Shown piece after piece: positions 23,014-30,689 of a stretch of DNA of 55,442 nt. Positions within the stretch are counted from its first letter, which is position 1; each line of letters begins with the position of its first letter. Source of the DNA: Coriobacteriia bacterium (GTDB lineage: Bacteria; Actinomycetota; Coriobacteriia; WRKU01; WQUG01); assembly GCA_009778715.1 (NCBI GenBank), contig WRFR01000008.1, positions 1 to 55,442 of the forward strand, given 5' to 3'. Both the position numbers and the translations under genes were made by a program. The notes below the pieces were generated by a model. It did no database searches, had not been told where the DNA came from, and was given only the letters and a program-made list of their open reading frames with translations.

Positions 23014-23967
23014 ATGATCAAGACAAAACTGACTGACCTGCTGGGCATCGAGTATCCGCTGTTCCAGGGCGCGATGGCCTGGATCTCTGACGGCGAGCTG
23101 GCGGCGGCCGTCTCAAACGCTGGTGGCATTGGCATTATCGGCGGGGGCAGTGCCCCGGCCTCCTGGATCGCCGACCAGATTCGCCGCGCGCGTGAGTTGA
23201 CTGATAAGCCCTTCGGCGTCAACATCCCACTTATCAGCCCTTACGTTGATGAGGTCGCCGATCTGCTGGTCGCCGATCCCGTTGCGGTTATCACAACAGG
23301 CGCGGGCAACGCGGGTAAATACATCGCGCGCTGGGACGCCGTGGGCACGAAAGTCATCCCGGTGATCCCTTCGGTCGCGCTTGCCAGGCGCGCGGAGAAG
23401 GAGGGCGCAGCAGCCGTCATCGCAGAAGGCGGCGAGTCGGGCGGCCACATTGGCGAGCTTAACACGATGGCGCTCGTGCCGCAGGTCGTCGACGCTGTGA
23501 GCATTCCCGTGTTGGCGGCGGGCGGTATCGGTGACGGGCGCGGTGTCGCCGCTGCGTTCATGCTCGGCGCTGAGGGTGTGCAGATGGGCACGCGCTTTGT
23601 CGTTGCTACCGAGTGCAACGTCCATCCCAATTACAAGCGCAAGATCCTTGAGGCCAAGGATCGCGAGACGATCACGACCGGCAAGCGCCTCGGCCATCCG
23701 GTGCGCTGCCTGAAGAACCCCTTTTCGCGGAGCCTGGCTGCCAAAGAAGCTGATGAGAATGTCAGCCTGGAAGAGCTGGAGGGGATCGGCGTGGGCGCCC
23801 TGCGCCTGGCGGCTGTCGAGGGTGACCTTGAAAACGGTTGCTTCATGTCGGGAGAGATTGCTGGCCTGGTAACGCGCGAGCAGTCCGCCGTAGAAATTGT
23901 CACGGAGCTCTTCACGGAGGCCGAGGCGCTGCTGACGGGCCGTGCCCAAGAGCTGGTCTGCCTGTGA
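23014..23967 (+). CDS. fabK: FMN-dependent enoyl-ACP reductase
   Basis: The 317-residue TIM barrel belongs to the FabK / nitronate monooxygenase family: YPLFQGAMAWISDGELAAAV, the flavin-binding GGIGIIGGG, AEGGESGGHIGEL and GGIGDGRGVAAAFMLGAEGV. In this operon it should reduce enoyl-ACP with NAD(P)H and FMN, in place of FabI. It is part of the compact cluster and its stop overlaps the fabD start (GTGA). Functionally it makes the pathway insensitive to triclosan, as known for FabK enzymes. Confidence 0.93.
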   Translation: MIKTKLTDLLGIEYPLFQGAMAWISDGELAAAVSNAGGIGIIGGGSAPASWIADQIRRARELTDKPFGVNIPLISPYVDEVADLLVADPVAVITTGAGNAGKYIARWDAVGTKVIPVIPSVALARRAEKEGAAAVIAEGGESGGHIGELNTMALVPQVVDAVSIPVLAAGGIGDGRGVAAAFMLGAEGVQMGTRFVVATECNVHPNYKRKILEAKDRETITTGKRLGHPVRCLKNPFSRSLAAKEADENVSLEELEGIGVGALRLAAVEGDLENGCFMSGEIAGLVTREQSAVEIVTELFTEAEALLTGRAQELVCL

Positions 23968-24989
23968 GCGACGCGTCACAGATTGCTTTTCTTTTTGCGG
24001 GTCAGGGTGCGCAATATCCGGGTATGGGAGCAGGCCTGGCTGAGGCCAGCCCAGCGGCTGCCGCGGTCTTCGCTGCTGCTGACACGGCTTGCCCGGGTAC
24101 GCACGAGCGCTGCCTGACGGTCGACGCCGAGGAGCTGGCGCGCACGCAAGTCACCCAGCCGACGGTACTCGCGGTCGACTTGGCCTGCGCACGGATGCTG
24201 GAAGAGGCGGGAGTCCATCCTGCAGTGGTCGCGGGGTTCTCGCTTGGCGAGATCGGCGCGCTTGCGCTGGCCGGCGTCTTTGATGATCGGGCTGCTTTCA
24301 TGCTTATAGCTGAGCGCGCGCGCCTGATGGATGAGGCTGCGCGTGCAACCCATGGCGGCATGCGTGCCGTTTTGGGCAAGACTGCAGCCGAGCTTCAAAC
24401 CTTGCTCCAAGAGAGTGGCCAGAGTCGACTGGAGATAGCCAACTTTAACGCGCCGACGCAGATCGTCGTCTCAGGCCCGCACACCGAACTTGCTGTATTG
24501 GGTGACTTCCTCCAGAGTCGGGGCGTGCGCTCGGTTCCCCTTGCGGTCAGTGGCGCCTTTCATAGCAGCTTCATGCGCCCTGCTGCGGACAGCTTCGCGC
24601 AGACGCTTGCGCAGACGCACTTTGTTGCCGCACAGATCCCGGTCTACGGAAACGTTACTGGCGAGCCCTATCCTCTGCAGGCCAATAAAGCAGGCAACCT
24701 CTCCCATTTTGATGAGGCGCAGGCCAAGACGCTTCTGGCACATCAGATCGCCAGCCCGGTGCAATGGACGCACACGCTTGAGAATCTTGCCGCAGCTGGT
24801 ATCACGCATTTTGTGGAGGTCGGCCCGGGCGCCGTGCTGACAGGCCTGGTGCGCAAGACCCTGCCCGGGGCCTGGTGCCGCCCGGTCAGCAATGCCGAGC
24901 AGGCCCGCGCAGCAGCAGCAGAGTTAAAGCAGGAGAGGGTGACAAAGGGTCAGGTACTTTGTCACGAACGAGAGGAGCAGCTCGCATGA
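23964..24989 (+). CDS. fabD: Malonyl-CoA:ACP transacylase
   Basis: FabD moves malonyl from CoA to acyl carrier protein. The 341-residue protein has FLFAGQGAQYPGMG, the nucleophile elbow AGFSLGEIGAL (Phe in place of the common His before Ser-Leu-Gly), the catalytic histidine region SGAFHSSFM and VEVGPGAVLTGLV. The GTG start overlaps the fabK stop. The last 15 or so codons (VTKGQVLCHEREEQLA) lie in and after a 27-bp palindrome identical to the one after fabH, so the C-terminus has been rewritten by a repeat insertion; the catalytic fold is complete before it. Confidence 0.94.
   Translation: MSDASQIAFLFAGQGAQYPGMGAGLAEASPAAAAVFAAADTACPGTHERCLTVDAEELARTQVTQPTVLAVDLACARMLEEAGVHPAVVAGFSLGEIGALALAGVFDDRAAFMLIAERARLMDEAARATHGGMRAVLGKTAAELQTLLQESGQSRLEIANFNAPTQIVVSGPHTELAVLGDFLQSRGVRSVPLAVSGAFHSSFMRPAADSFAQTLAQTHFVAAQIPVYGNVTGEPYPLQANKAGNLSHFDEAQAKTLLAHQIASPVQWTHTLENLAAAGITHFVEVGPGAVLTGLVRKTLPGAWCRPVSNAEQARAAAAELKQERVTKGQVLCHEREEQLA
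24939..24965. repeat. TGACAAA palindromic repeat, copy 4, inside fabD
   Basis: The 27 bases match the copy at 22947-22973 exactly: GTGACAAAG, a 9-nt loop GGTCAGGTA, CTTTGTCAC. It lies in the fabD reading frame and encodes part of VTKGQVLCH. Confidence 0.9.
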
Positions 24990-25732
24990 GTCTTCTTGAA
25001 GAAAAGGTCATTCTTGTGACTGGTGGGTCGCGGGGTATCGGGAGAGCGACGGTACTTGAGGCCGCTGCGCAAGGGGCCGATGTTGCGATCATCTATCGCG
25101 CCAACACTGCGGAAGCCGAGCAGGTTGCAGCAGAGGTTACGGCGTTGGGCGTGAGCGCGCGAACCTATGCCTGCGATGTGGCTGAGGCCGAGCAGGTCAA
25201 AGCGCTCATCGAGCAGGTCATTGCCGACTTTGGTCAGCTTGATATCGTGGTCAACAACGCGGGTATTGCGCGCGACAAACTGCTGATCGCAATGAGCGAG
25301 GAAGACTTCGACGCGGTCATCGCTACGAACCTCAAAGGGGCGTTCAATGTGGCCAAGGCGGCAGCCTCAAAGATGATCCGTAAGCGTACCGGCGTTATCA
25401 TTAACATCTCGTCGATCGTCGGGCAGCATGGCAACGCGGGCCAGGCAAACTATGCCGCGGCAAAGGCGGGCCTGATCGGTATGACGCAATCGATCGCCAA
25501 GGAGCTGGCGGGCCGCAACGTGCGTTGCTGCGCGGTAGCGCCGGGCTTCATCGAGACTGACATGACCGCCGGGCTCTCCGAACAACTACAGGAGAAGATG
25601 CTCGCCGAGATTCCGCTCGCCCGCCTGGGCCAGCCAGAGGATATCGCGCGCGCCGTGGTGTGGCTGGCCTCAGACCAGGCCGCCTACATCACGGGCATTA
25701 CGCTTACCGTCGACGGAGGTATGACGATATGA
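24986..25732 (+). CDS. fabG: 3-oxoacyl-ACP reductase
   Basis: The 248-residue short-chain dehydrogenase reduces 3-oxoacyl-ACP with NADPH. It shows the cofactor loop VTGGSRGIGRA, NNAGIARD, the catalytic serine in INISSIVG, and YAAAK with the catalytic tyrosine and lysine, then PGFIETDMT and the C-terminal GITLTVDGGM of FabG. Its ATG overlaps the fabD stop (ATGA), with AGAGGAG as ribosome binding site next to the palindrome. Confidence 0.96.
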   Translation: MSLLEEKVILVTGGSRGIGRATVLEAAAQGADVAIIYRANTAEAEQVAAEVTALGVSARTYACDVAEAEQVKALIEQVIADFGQLDIVVNNAGIARDKLLIAMSEEDFDAVIATNLKGAFNVAKAAASKMIRKRTGVIINISSIVGQHGNAGQANYAAAKAGLIGMTQSIAKELAGRNVRCCAVAPGFIETDMTAGLSEQLQEKMLAEIPLARLGQPEDIARAVVWLASDQAAYITGITLTVDGGMTI

Positions 25733-26970
25733 ACAGGGTTGTGATAACCGGGATCGGGGCGCTGACCCCGCTGGGCAACGATGCGCCGACTACGTGGAAG
25801 AACGCGGTCGCGGGTACGCTCGGCATCGGGCCGATCACGCGCTTCGATGACGCGGACTTGAAAACCCATGTCGCGGGTGAACTCAAGGACTTCGACCCGC
25901 TCGACTACCTTGAGCGTTCGCTGTTGCGCAAGGCCGACCTTTTTGCGCAGTACGCGATGGTCGCCGCAGACGAAGCTATTGCCGATGCCGGCGGACTTAA
26001 GGCGATCGGTGTTGGGCCGGAGCGTTTTGGGGCCTATGTTGGCTCGGGTACCGGCGGTATCAATACCTTTTACGATAATGTGGTCACGATACACGAGCGT
26101 GGCCCTTCGCGAGTTTCGCCTCACTTCATCACGAATATGATCATTAACATGGCTGCCGCTCACGTGGCCATGCGCTTCGATCTGCAAGGCCCCTGCCTGC
26201 CGATCGTGACCGCCTGCGCGACGGGTACTAACGCGATCGGCGAGGCGTTTCGCGCGATCAGCGCAGGCCAGGCTGATGCCATCATCGCTGGTGGGGCAGA
26301 GGCGGCGTTGCATCCGCTCACCTTTGCGGGCTTCATCAACTGCCAGGCGCTCGCGCTGGCCGACGATCCCACACAAGCGTCGCTGCCCTTTGACGAGCGG
26401 CGCACGGGGTTCGTGATCGGCGAGGGCGCGGGCCTGGTGGTCCTGGAGCGCGCAGATCGCGCCCAAGCCCGTGGCGCGCATATCTACGCGGAGGTCGCGG
26501 GCTATGGCACGACGTGTGACGCGTACCACCTGACCGCCCCCAACCCGGAGGCGACAACCGCCGGGCGCGCGGTCGCCCTCGCGCTGGATGAAGCCGGACT
26601 GGCGGGCGAGGAGCAGCTCTATATCAACGCGCATGGTACGGGAACGCCGCTCAATGACGCGATGGAGACCAAGGCCTTCAAGCTGGCGCTTGGCGACCAG
26701 CTCGCGCACAAGGTGCTCATTTCCTCGACAAAGTCGATGATGGGCCATACGCTGGGCGCTGCCGGTGGCATCGAAGCCATCATGGCGGCCAAGGCGCTCG
26801 AGACCGGCGACGTTCCGCCGACGATCGGCCTGAGCGATCCCGATCCCGAATGCGACCTCGATTATGTGCCTGGCCAGGCGCGTCACGCCGATCTGGTCGG
26901 CGCGCTCTCGACCTCGTTTGGATTCGGCGGTCACAACGCCTGCCTGGCGCTGAGGAAAGGAGCCCTCTGA
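25729..26970 (+). CDS. fabF: 3-oxoacyl-ACP synthase II
   Basis: FabF elongates acyl-ACP with malonyl-ACP. The 413-residue protein begins MNRVVITGIGALTPLGNDA and has the catalytic cysteine in VTACATGTNAIG, histidines in NAHGTGTPLND and KSMMGHTLGAAG, and the closing TSFGFGGHNACL. Its start overlaps the fabG stop (ATGA) and its stop overlaps the fabZ start (TGATG). In related operons accB usually lies between fabF and fabZ; here nothing does. Confidence 0.96.
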   Translation: MNRVVITGIGALTPLGNDAPTTWKNAVAGTLGIGPITRFDDADLKTHVAGELKDFDPLDYLERSLLRKADLFAQYAMVAADEAIADAGGLKAIGVGPERFGAYVGSGTGGINTFYDNVVTIHERGPSRVSPHFITNMIINMAAAHVAMRFDLQGPCLPIVTACATGTNAIGEAFRAISAGQADAIIAGGAEAALHPLTFAGFINCQALALADDPTQASLPFDERRTGFVIGEGAGLVVLERADRAQARGAHIYAEVAGYGTTCDAYHLTAPNPEATTAGRAVALALDEAGLAGEEQLYINAHGTGTPLNDAMETKAFKLALGDQLAHKVLISSTKSMMGHTLGAAGGIEAIMAAKALETGDVPPTIGLSDPDPECDLDYVPGQARHADLVGALSTSFGFGGHNACLALRKGAL

Positions 26971-27482
26971 TGACCCAGACAAGCTCGCAAACCTATTCGC
27001 ACGAAGAGCTCAAAGCGCTGTTGCCGCATCGAGACCCGATGCTGTTGCTCGACAGTGTGACGCTTGATGAAGAGGAGGGGGGCGAGAGCGGGAGCGCCAA
27101 CAGCAGCAACCGTGTCGCCCGCGGCAAGCTGGAAATCCGCGGCGATGAGTTTTTTCTTCAGGGCCACTTTCCTGGCAATCCGCTTCTACCCGGCGTCATC
27201 CAGTGCGAGATCCTCGCACAAACCTGCTGCGTCCTTCTGGGCCAGGAGGCCGCGGCGGCGGAAGTGACACCTGTCTATACGGGGCTGACTAATGTGAAGT
27301 TCCGCCGCCCGGTGCGCCCCGGCGAAACTTTCGACTCCGAGGTCAGCATCACGCGCCAGCGCGGCATGTTCTATTGGGCGAGCGGCGTCGGGCATGTGGG
27401 TGACGAGACTTGTGTTCAAGCAGATTTCTCCTTCGCTCTGGTCCCGAATGAGGCAGCTACGGCCAGTGAGGCGAACGCATGA
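26970..27482 (+). CDS. fabZ: 3-hydroxyacyl-ACP dehydratase
   Basis: FabZ removes water from 3-hydroxyacyl-ACP. The 170-residue hotdog-fold protein has [14 protein letters not shown], the catalytic histidine in [20 protein letters not shown], and [11 protein letters not shown]. It is longer than the usual 140-150 residues because of an acidic, Ser/Gly-rich insertion ([15 protein letters not shown], about 29-46) before the first core strand and a 10-residue C-terminal tail. The start overlaps the fabF stop and the stop overlaps the start of the carboxylase fusion. Confidence 0.94.
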   Translation: MTQTSSQTYSHEELKALLPHRDPMLLLDSVTLDEEEGGESGSANSSNRVARGKLEIRGDEFFLQGHFPGNPLLPGVIQCEILAQTCCVLLGQEAAAAEVTPVYTGLTNVKFRRPVRPGETFDSEVSITRQRGMFYWASGVGHVGDETCVQADFSFALVPNEAATASEANA

Positions 27483-29467
27483 TCTCAAAGATCCTCATTG
27501 CGACACGCGGGCCGGTGGCGACAAGCTTGATCAACGCCTACAAGAAAACTGGCGTAGCCACCGTGGCGATCTTCTCTGAAGCTGAGCGCGAAGCGCCCCA
27601 TGTCAAAGCGGCTGACGAAGCCTACTGCGTGGGGCCTGCAAACTTTCGTGACAGCTACCTGAATGCTGAGGCGATCCTGACCATTGCCGAGTTGTCTGGC
27701 GCGCACTCGATCCACCCTGGCTTTGGCCTGCTTGCGGCTGACGAACACCTCCGCGAACTCTGCGAACAGTATTCCTACACGCTGGTCACCGCTCCGCTCT
27801 CAGCGGTCGAGGCCAGCGTGCAGCAGAGGCTTTCGGCGCGTGGGCGCTTGTTGGATCTGGTCGATTCCAGCTCCTTCAAGGAGCTTGACGTTGGACTCAA
27901 CTCCGATAATGTGCTGGGCTTTCCCGGCTACGACGAGAAGCTGGAGACCGCGCGCCGCAACAGCGGAGAGGCCGAGGCGGTGGTCACGGGACTTGCGCGC
28001 CTTAACGGTCAGCGCGTAGCGCTCTTTGCAATGGATCCGCGTTTCATGATGGGATCGATGGGGCGTGTGGTGGGCGAAAAGATAACGCGCCTGTTCGAAT
28101 GCGCGATCACAGAAGACTTGCCGGTCATCGGCTACTGCGTGTCAGGTGGCGCTCGTATGCAGGAGGGCATCCTTTCGCTGCTGCAGATGGCGAAGGTCTC
28201 GGCGGCAGTTGCGCGCCATAATGCGGCGGGCGGACTCTACATTCCGATACTCACCGACCCGACCACGGGCGGTGTGAGCGCCTCGTTTGCAACCGAGGGC
28301 GATATCATCTTGGCCGAGCCCGGCGCACTTATCGGTTTCGCTGGTCCCCGCGTCATTGAACAGACTACTGGCGAGAAGCTCCCCAAGGGATTTCAGCGAG
28401 CAGAGTACCTGCTTGAGCATGGCTTTGTCGACGCCATCGTCGCCCGAGGCGACCAACGCGAGTACTTGTCACACCTGCTGAGATTGCATCAAGATAAAAA
28501 GACTCCGGAGCTGACTGCTTCTTCCCCCGAGTTTGGGGAGGGTCGGCAAGGCTGGGTTACTAGCCCTGAACACTCCGCAGCCAGTGGCGGCTTTGCGGGA
28601 GCCACACAAGACAGGCGTGGCGAGGACGTGAAGGGTAGTGATCCAGCCTTGCCGACCCTCCCCAAACTCCCTCCCTACACCCCTTATGAGGTCGTTCAAC
28701 GCTCGCGCGACAATCGCCGCCCTTCGGCGCGCGTACTCATTGCTGCGCTCTTTGATGACTTCGTCGAGCTGCACGGCGACCGCTACTTCGGCGATGACCC
28801 GGCGCTGGTGGGTGGCATTGCCACTCTGGATGGCCGCCCGGTCACGGTGATCGCGATCGACAAGGGCGCCGATACTCGTGAACACCTGGCCTGCAACTTT
28901 GGCGGCGTGAATCCCGAAGGCTATCGCAAGGCGGTCCGCCTTATGAAACAGGCCGAGAAGTTTGGCCGCCCGGTACTTACCCTCGTGGATACTTCAGGCG
29001 CCCATTGCGGTATCGGAGCAGAAGAGCGGGGCCAGGCTCCGGCGATCGCCCAGAGCATTCTCACGATGGCCGAGCTGCGCGTCCCGACTATCGCATTTAT
29101 TGTGGGGCAGGGGGGCAGCGGTGGCGCGATCGCGCTGGCGACAGCCGACCGCGTCTGGATGGCTAACACGGCCTGCTATTCGGTCATCTCCCCGGAGGGT
29201 TGCGCCTCGATCCTGTGGAAGGACGCGGGCCGTGCTCAGGAGGCAGCCGAGTGTTTGAAGCTGACGGCAGCCGATTTGCAGCAACAAGGCGCGATCGACG
29301 AGATCATCGCCGAGCGTCCCCTTGCTGGTCCAAGCAACTACTTCGACTACACTGCGCTCCGCACCCACTACGCCACCGCGCTCGCAGAGCTCTGCGCCCA
29401 ACCCACAGCTGAACTCCTGGCAACACGCGACCAGAGACTCCGCAACTACGGCGCTCTCTCACGGTAA
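27479..29467 (+). CDS. accDA: Acetyl-CoA carboxylase three-part fusion: AccC N-terminal domain + AccD + AccA
   Basis: The 662-residue protein has three parts. Residues 1-112 match the N-terminal domain of biotin carboxylase ([45 protein letters not shown]) and stop before the ATP-grasp domain. Residues 117-345 match the beta carboxyltransferase from [18 protein letters not shown] on, with SGGARMQEG and [12 protein letters not shown], but without the Cys4 zinc finger that normally precedes it. Residues 398-662 match the alpha subunit ([18 protein letters not shown]-like [34 protein letters not shown]). The carboxyltransferase centre should be intact; the AccC piece cannot carboxylate biotin. 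No accB or remaining accC is present in the operon. Residues 351-397 are encoded by a palindromic insertion. Confidence 0.88.
   Translation: MISKILIATRGPVATSLINAYKKTGVATVAIFSEAEREAPHVKAADEAYCVGPANFRDSYLNAEAILTIAELSGAHSIHPGFGLLAADEHLRELCEQYSYTLVTAPLSAVEASVQQRLSARGRLLDLVDSSSFKELDVGLNSDNVLGFPGYDEKLETARRNSGEAEAVVTGLARLNGQRVALFAMDPRFMMGSMGRVVGEKITRLFECAITEDLPVIGYCVSGGARMQEGILSLLQMAKVSAAVARHNAAGGLYIPILTDPTTGGVSASFATEGDIILAEPGALIGFAGPRVIEQTTGEKLPKGFQRAEYLLEHGFVDAIVARGDQREYLSHLLRLHQDKKTPELTASSPEFGEGRQGWVTSPEHSAASGGFAGATQDRRGEDVKGSDPALPTLPKLPPYTPYEVVQRSRDNRRPSARVLIAALFDDFVELHGDRYFGDDPALVGGIATLDGRPVTVIAIDKGADTREHLACNFGGVNPEGYRKAVRLMKQAEKFGRPVLTLVDTSGAHCGIGAEERGQAPAIAQSILTMAELRVPTIAFIVGQGGSGGAIALATADRVWMANTACYSVISPEGCASILWKDAGRAQEAAECLKLTAADLQQQGAIDEIIAERPLAGPSNYFDYTALRTHYATALAELCAQPTAELLATRDQRLRNYGALSR
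28529..28669. repeat. Palindromic insertion in the AccD-AccA linker
   Basis: Perfect 27-bp arms, GAGTTTGGGGAGGGTCGGCA... (28529-28555) and its reverse complement (28643-28669), flank an 87-bp centre, and weaker pairing extends inward (ACTA-CCCT). At 141 bp, or 47 codons, it keeps the reading frame. It looks like a small non-autonomous mobile element, unrelated in sequence to the TGACAAA palindromes. Confidence 0.8.
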
Positions 29468-29494
29468 GTGACAAAGTACCAGGTACTTTGTCAC
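29468..29494. repeat. TGACAAA palindromic repeat, copy 5, after the fab operon
   Basis: GTGACAAAGTACC, a single A, and GGTACTTTGTCAC form a perfect 13-bp palindrome starting right after the accDA stop codon. It closes the run of related repeats. Confidence 0.85.
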
Positions 29495-29528
29495 CAAGCT
29501 CCGTATCTATAGCTCACTTGCCTGATGA

Positions 29529-29552
29529 GGGGCAGAGACGCGCCTCTGTCCC
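29529..29552 (+). terminator. Hairpin between the fab operon and pheS
   Basis: GGGGCAGAG (29529-29537) and CTCTGTCCC (29544-29552) form a 9-bp stem with one G-U pair. There is no T-run, so it may be a weak terminator or part of the pheS leader. A TATACT box at 29573-29578 could be the pheS -10. Confidence 0.4.
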
Positions 29553-29606
29553 AGCTTGGTTCAGCGGTGCTGTATACTTGAAAAGACCTCAAAAGGAGAA
29601 AAGTAT

Positions 29607-30674
29607 ATGACTATCACCGATGAGCTGCAGGAGCTGTATGAGCAAGGCTTGGCAGCGTTCAAAGACGCCACTGATCCAGCGTCCTTAGAGGCGGCGCGCG
29701 TCGCCTGGCTGGGCAAGAAGAGCGCTCTGACCAGTACGCTTCGTGGCCTGGGCCAGCTGGCGGCAGATATGCGCGCGACGGTCGGGCAGCATGCTAACGA
29801 AGTGCGCGGACAGCTTGAGGAAGCCTACCAGCAGCGTAAAGCGGCGCTTGCGGATGCGGCGCTGGCCGCAAAGATCCAGTCCGGGCGCCTCGATGTCAGC
29901 CTGCCGGGTCGCTCCCGCCCGATCGGTACCCAGCATCTCATCAATGCCATTGCAGACGAAGTCTCAGAGATCTTCTTTGGCCTGGGATATCGCCTTGCGC
30001 AAGGTCCCGAGGTCGAGGATGACTTCCACAATTTCACAGCGCTCAACCACAGCCCGATGCATCCGGCGCGCAGCGCGAGCGACACCTTCTATGTGCGCGA
30101 TCTCTCCGAGGAGGCCGCGACTTTCGATGGTCCTGAGCCCTCGGAAGTCCTCATGCGGACGCATACCTCACCCGTGCAAATACGCACGATGCAGGCGAGC
30201 AAGCCTCCTATCTACATCATCTCTCCGGGCAAGGTCTATCGCCGTGACATCGCCGATCCGACCCATTTGCCCCAGTTCACGCAGATGGAGGGCTTGGCCG
30301 TCGATGAGCATTTGACCTTCGCTGACCTCAAAGGCACGCTCGACTATGTGGTCAAGAAGATCTTTGGCGAGGAGCGCAGCACGCGTTTTCGTCCGCACTT
30401 TTTCCCCTTCACGGAGCCTTCGGCCGAAGTCGACGTCAGTTGCGAGATCTGCCATGGCGCCGGTTGCCGCTTCTGCAAGGGGACCGGCTGGATCGAGATC
30501 CTTGGTTGCGGCATGGTCGACCCGAATGTGCTGGTCAACGTTGGCATCGATCCGGAACGTTACCAGGGCTTCGCGTTTGGCATGGGAGTCGAGCGCATCG
30601 CGGCGCTGCGCTATGACCTGCCCGACATCCGCTTACTCATCGAAGGCGACATGCGCTTTCTCCGTCAGTTCTAG
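29607..30674 (+). CDS. pheS: Phenylalanine-tRNA ligase alpha subunit
   Basis: The 355-residue class II synthetase subunit has the N-terminal coiled coil (ADMRATVGQHANEVRGQLEE), motif 1 near GYRLAQGPEVEDDFHNF, motif 2 around SPGKVYRRDIADPTHLPQFTQ-type sequence, and motif 3 GMGVERIAALRY. With PheT it forms the alpha2-beta2 enzyme that charges tRNA-Phe. The start is ATG 29607 with AAAAGGAG upstream; a longer frame from 29556 has no site. It is followed 15 bp later by pheT in the usual order. Confidence 0.96.
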   Translation: MTITDELQELYEQGLAAFKDATDPASLEAARVAWLGKKSALTSTLRGLGQLAADMRATVGQHANEVRGQLEEAYQQRKAALADAALAAKIQSGRLDVSLPGRSRPIGTQHLINAIADEVSEIFFGLGYRLAQGPEVEDDFHNFTALNHSPMHPARSASDTFYVRDLSEEAATFDGPEPSEVLMRTHTSPVQIRTMQASKPPIYIISPGKVYRRDIADPTHLPQFTQMEGLAVDEHLTFADLKGTLDYVVKKIFGEERSTRFRPHFFPFTEPSAEVDVSCEICHGAGCRFCKGTGWIEILGCGMVDPNVLVNVGIDPERYQGFAFGMGVERIAALRYDLPDIRLLIEGDMRFLRQF

Positions 30675-30689
30675 AGAGGACCTGCACAC

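Noticed and set aside
29495..29606. T-box leader before pheS
   Set aside because: No TGGNACCGCG-type antiterminator bulge or specifier loop is visible in the short gap.
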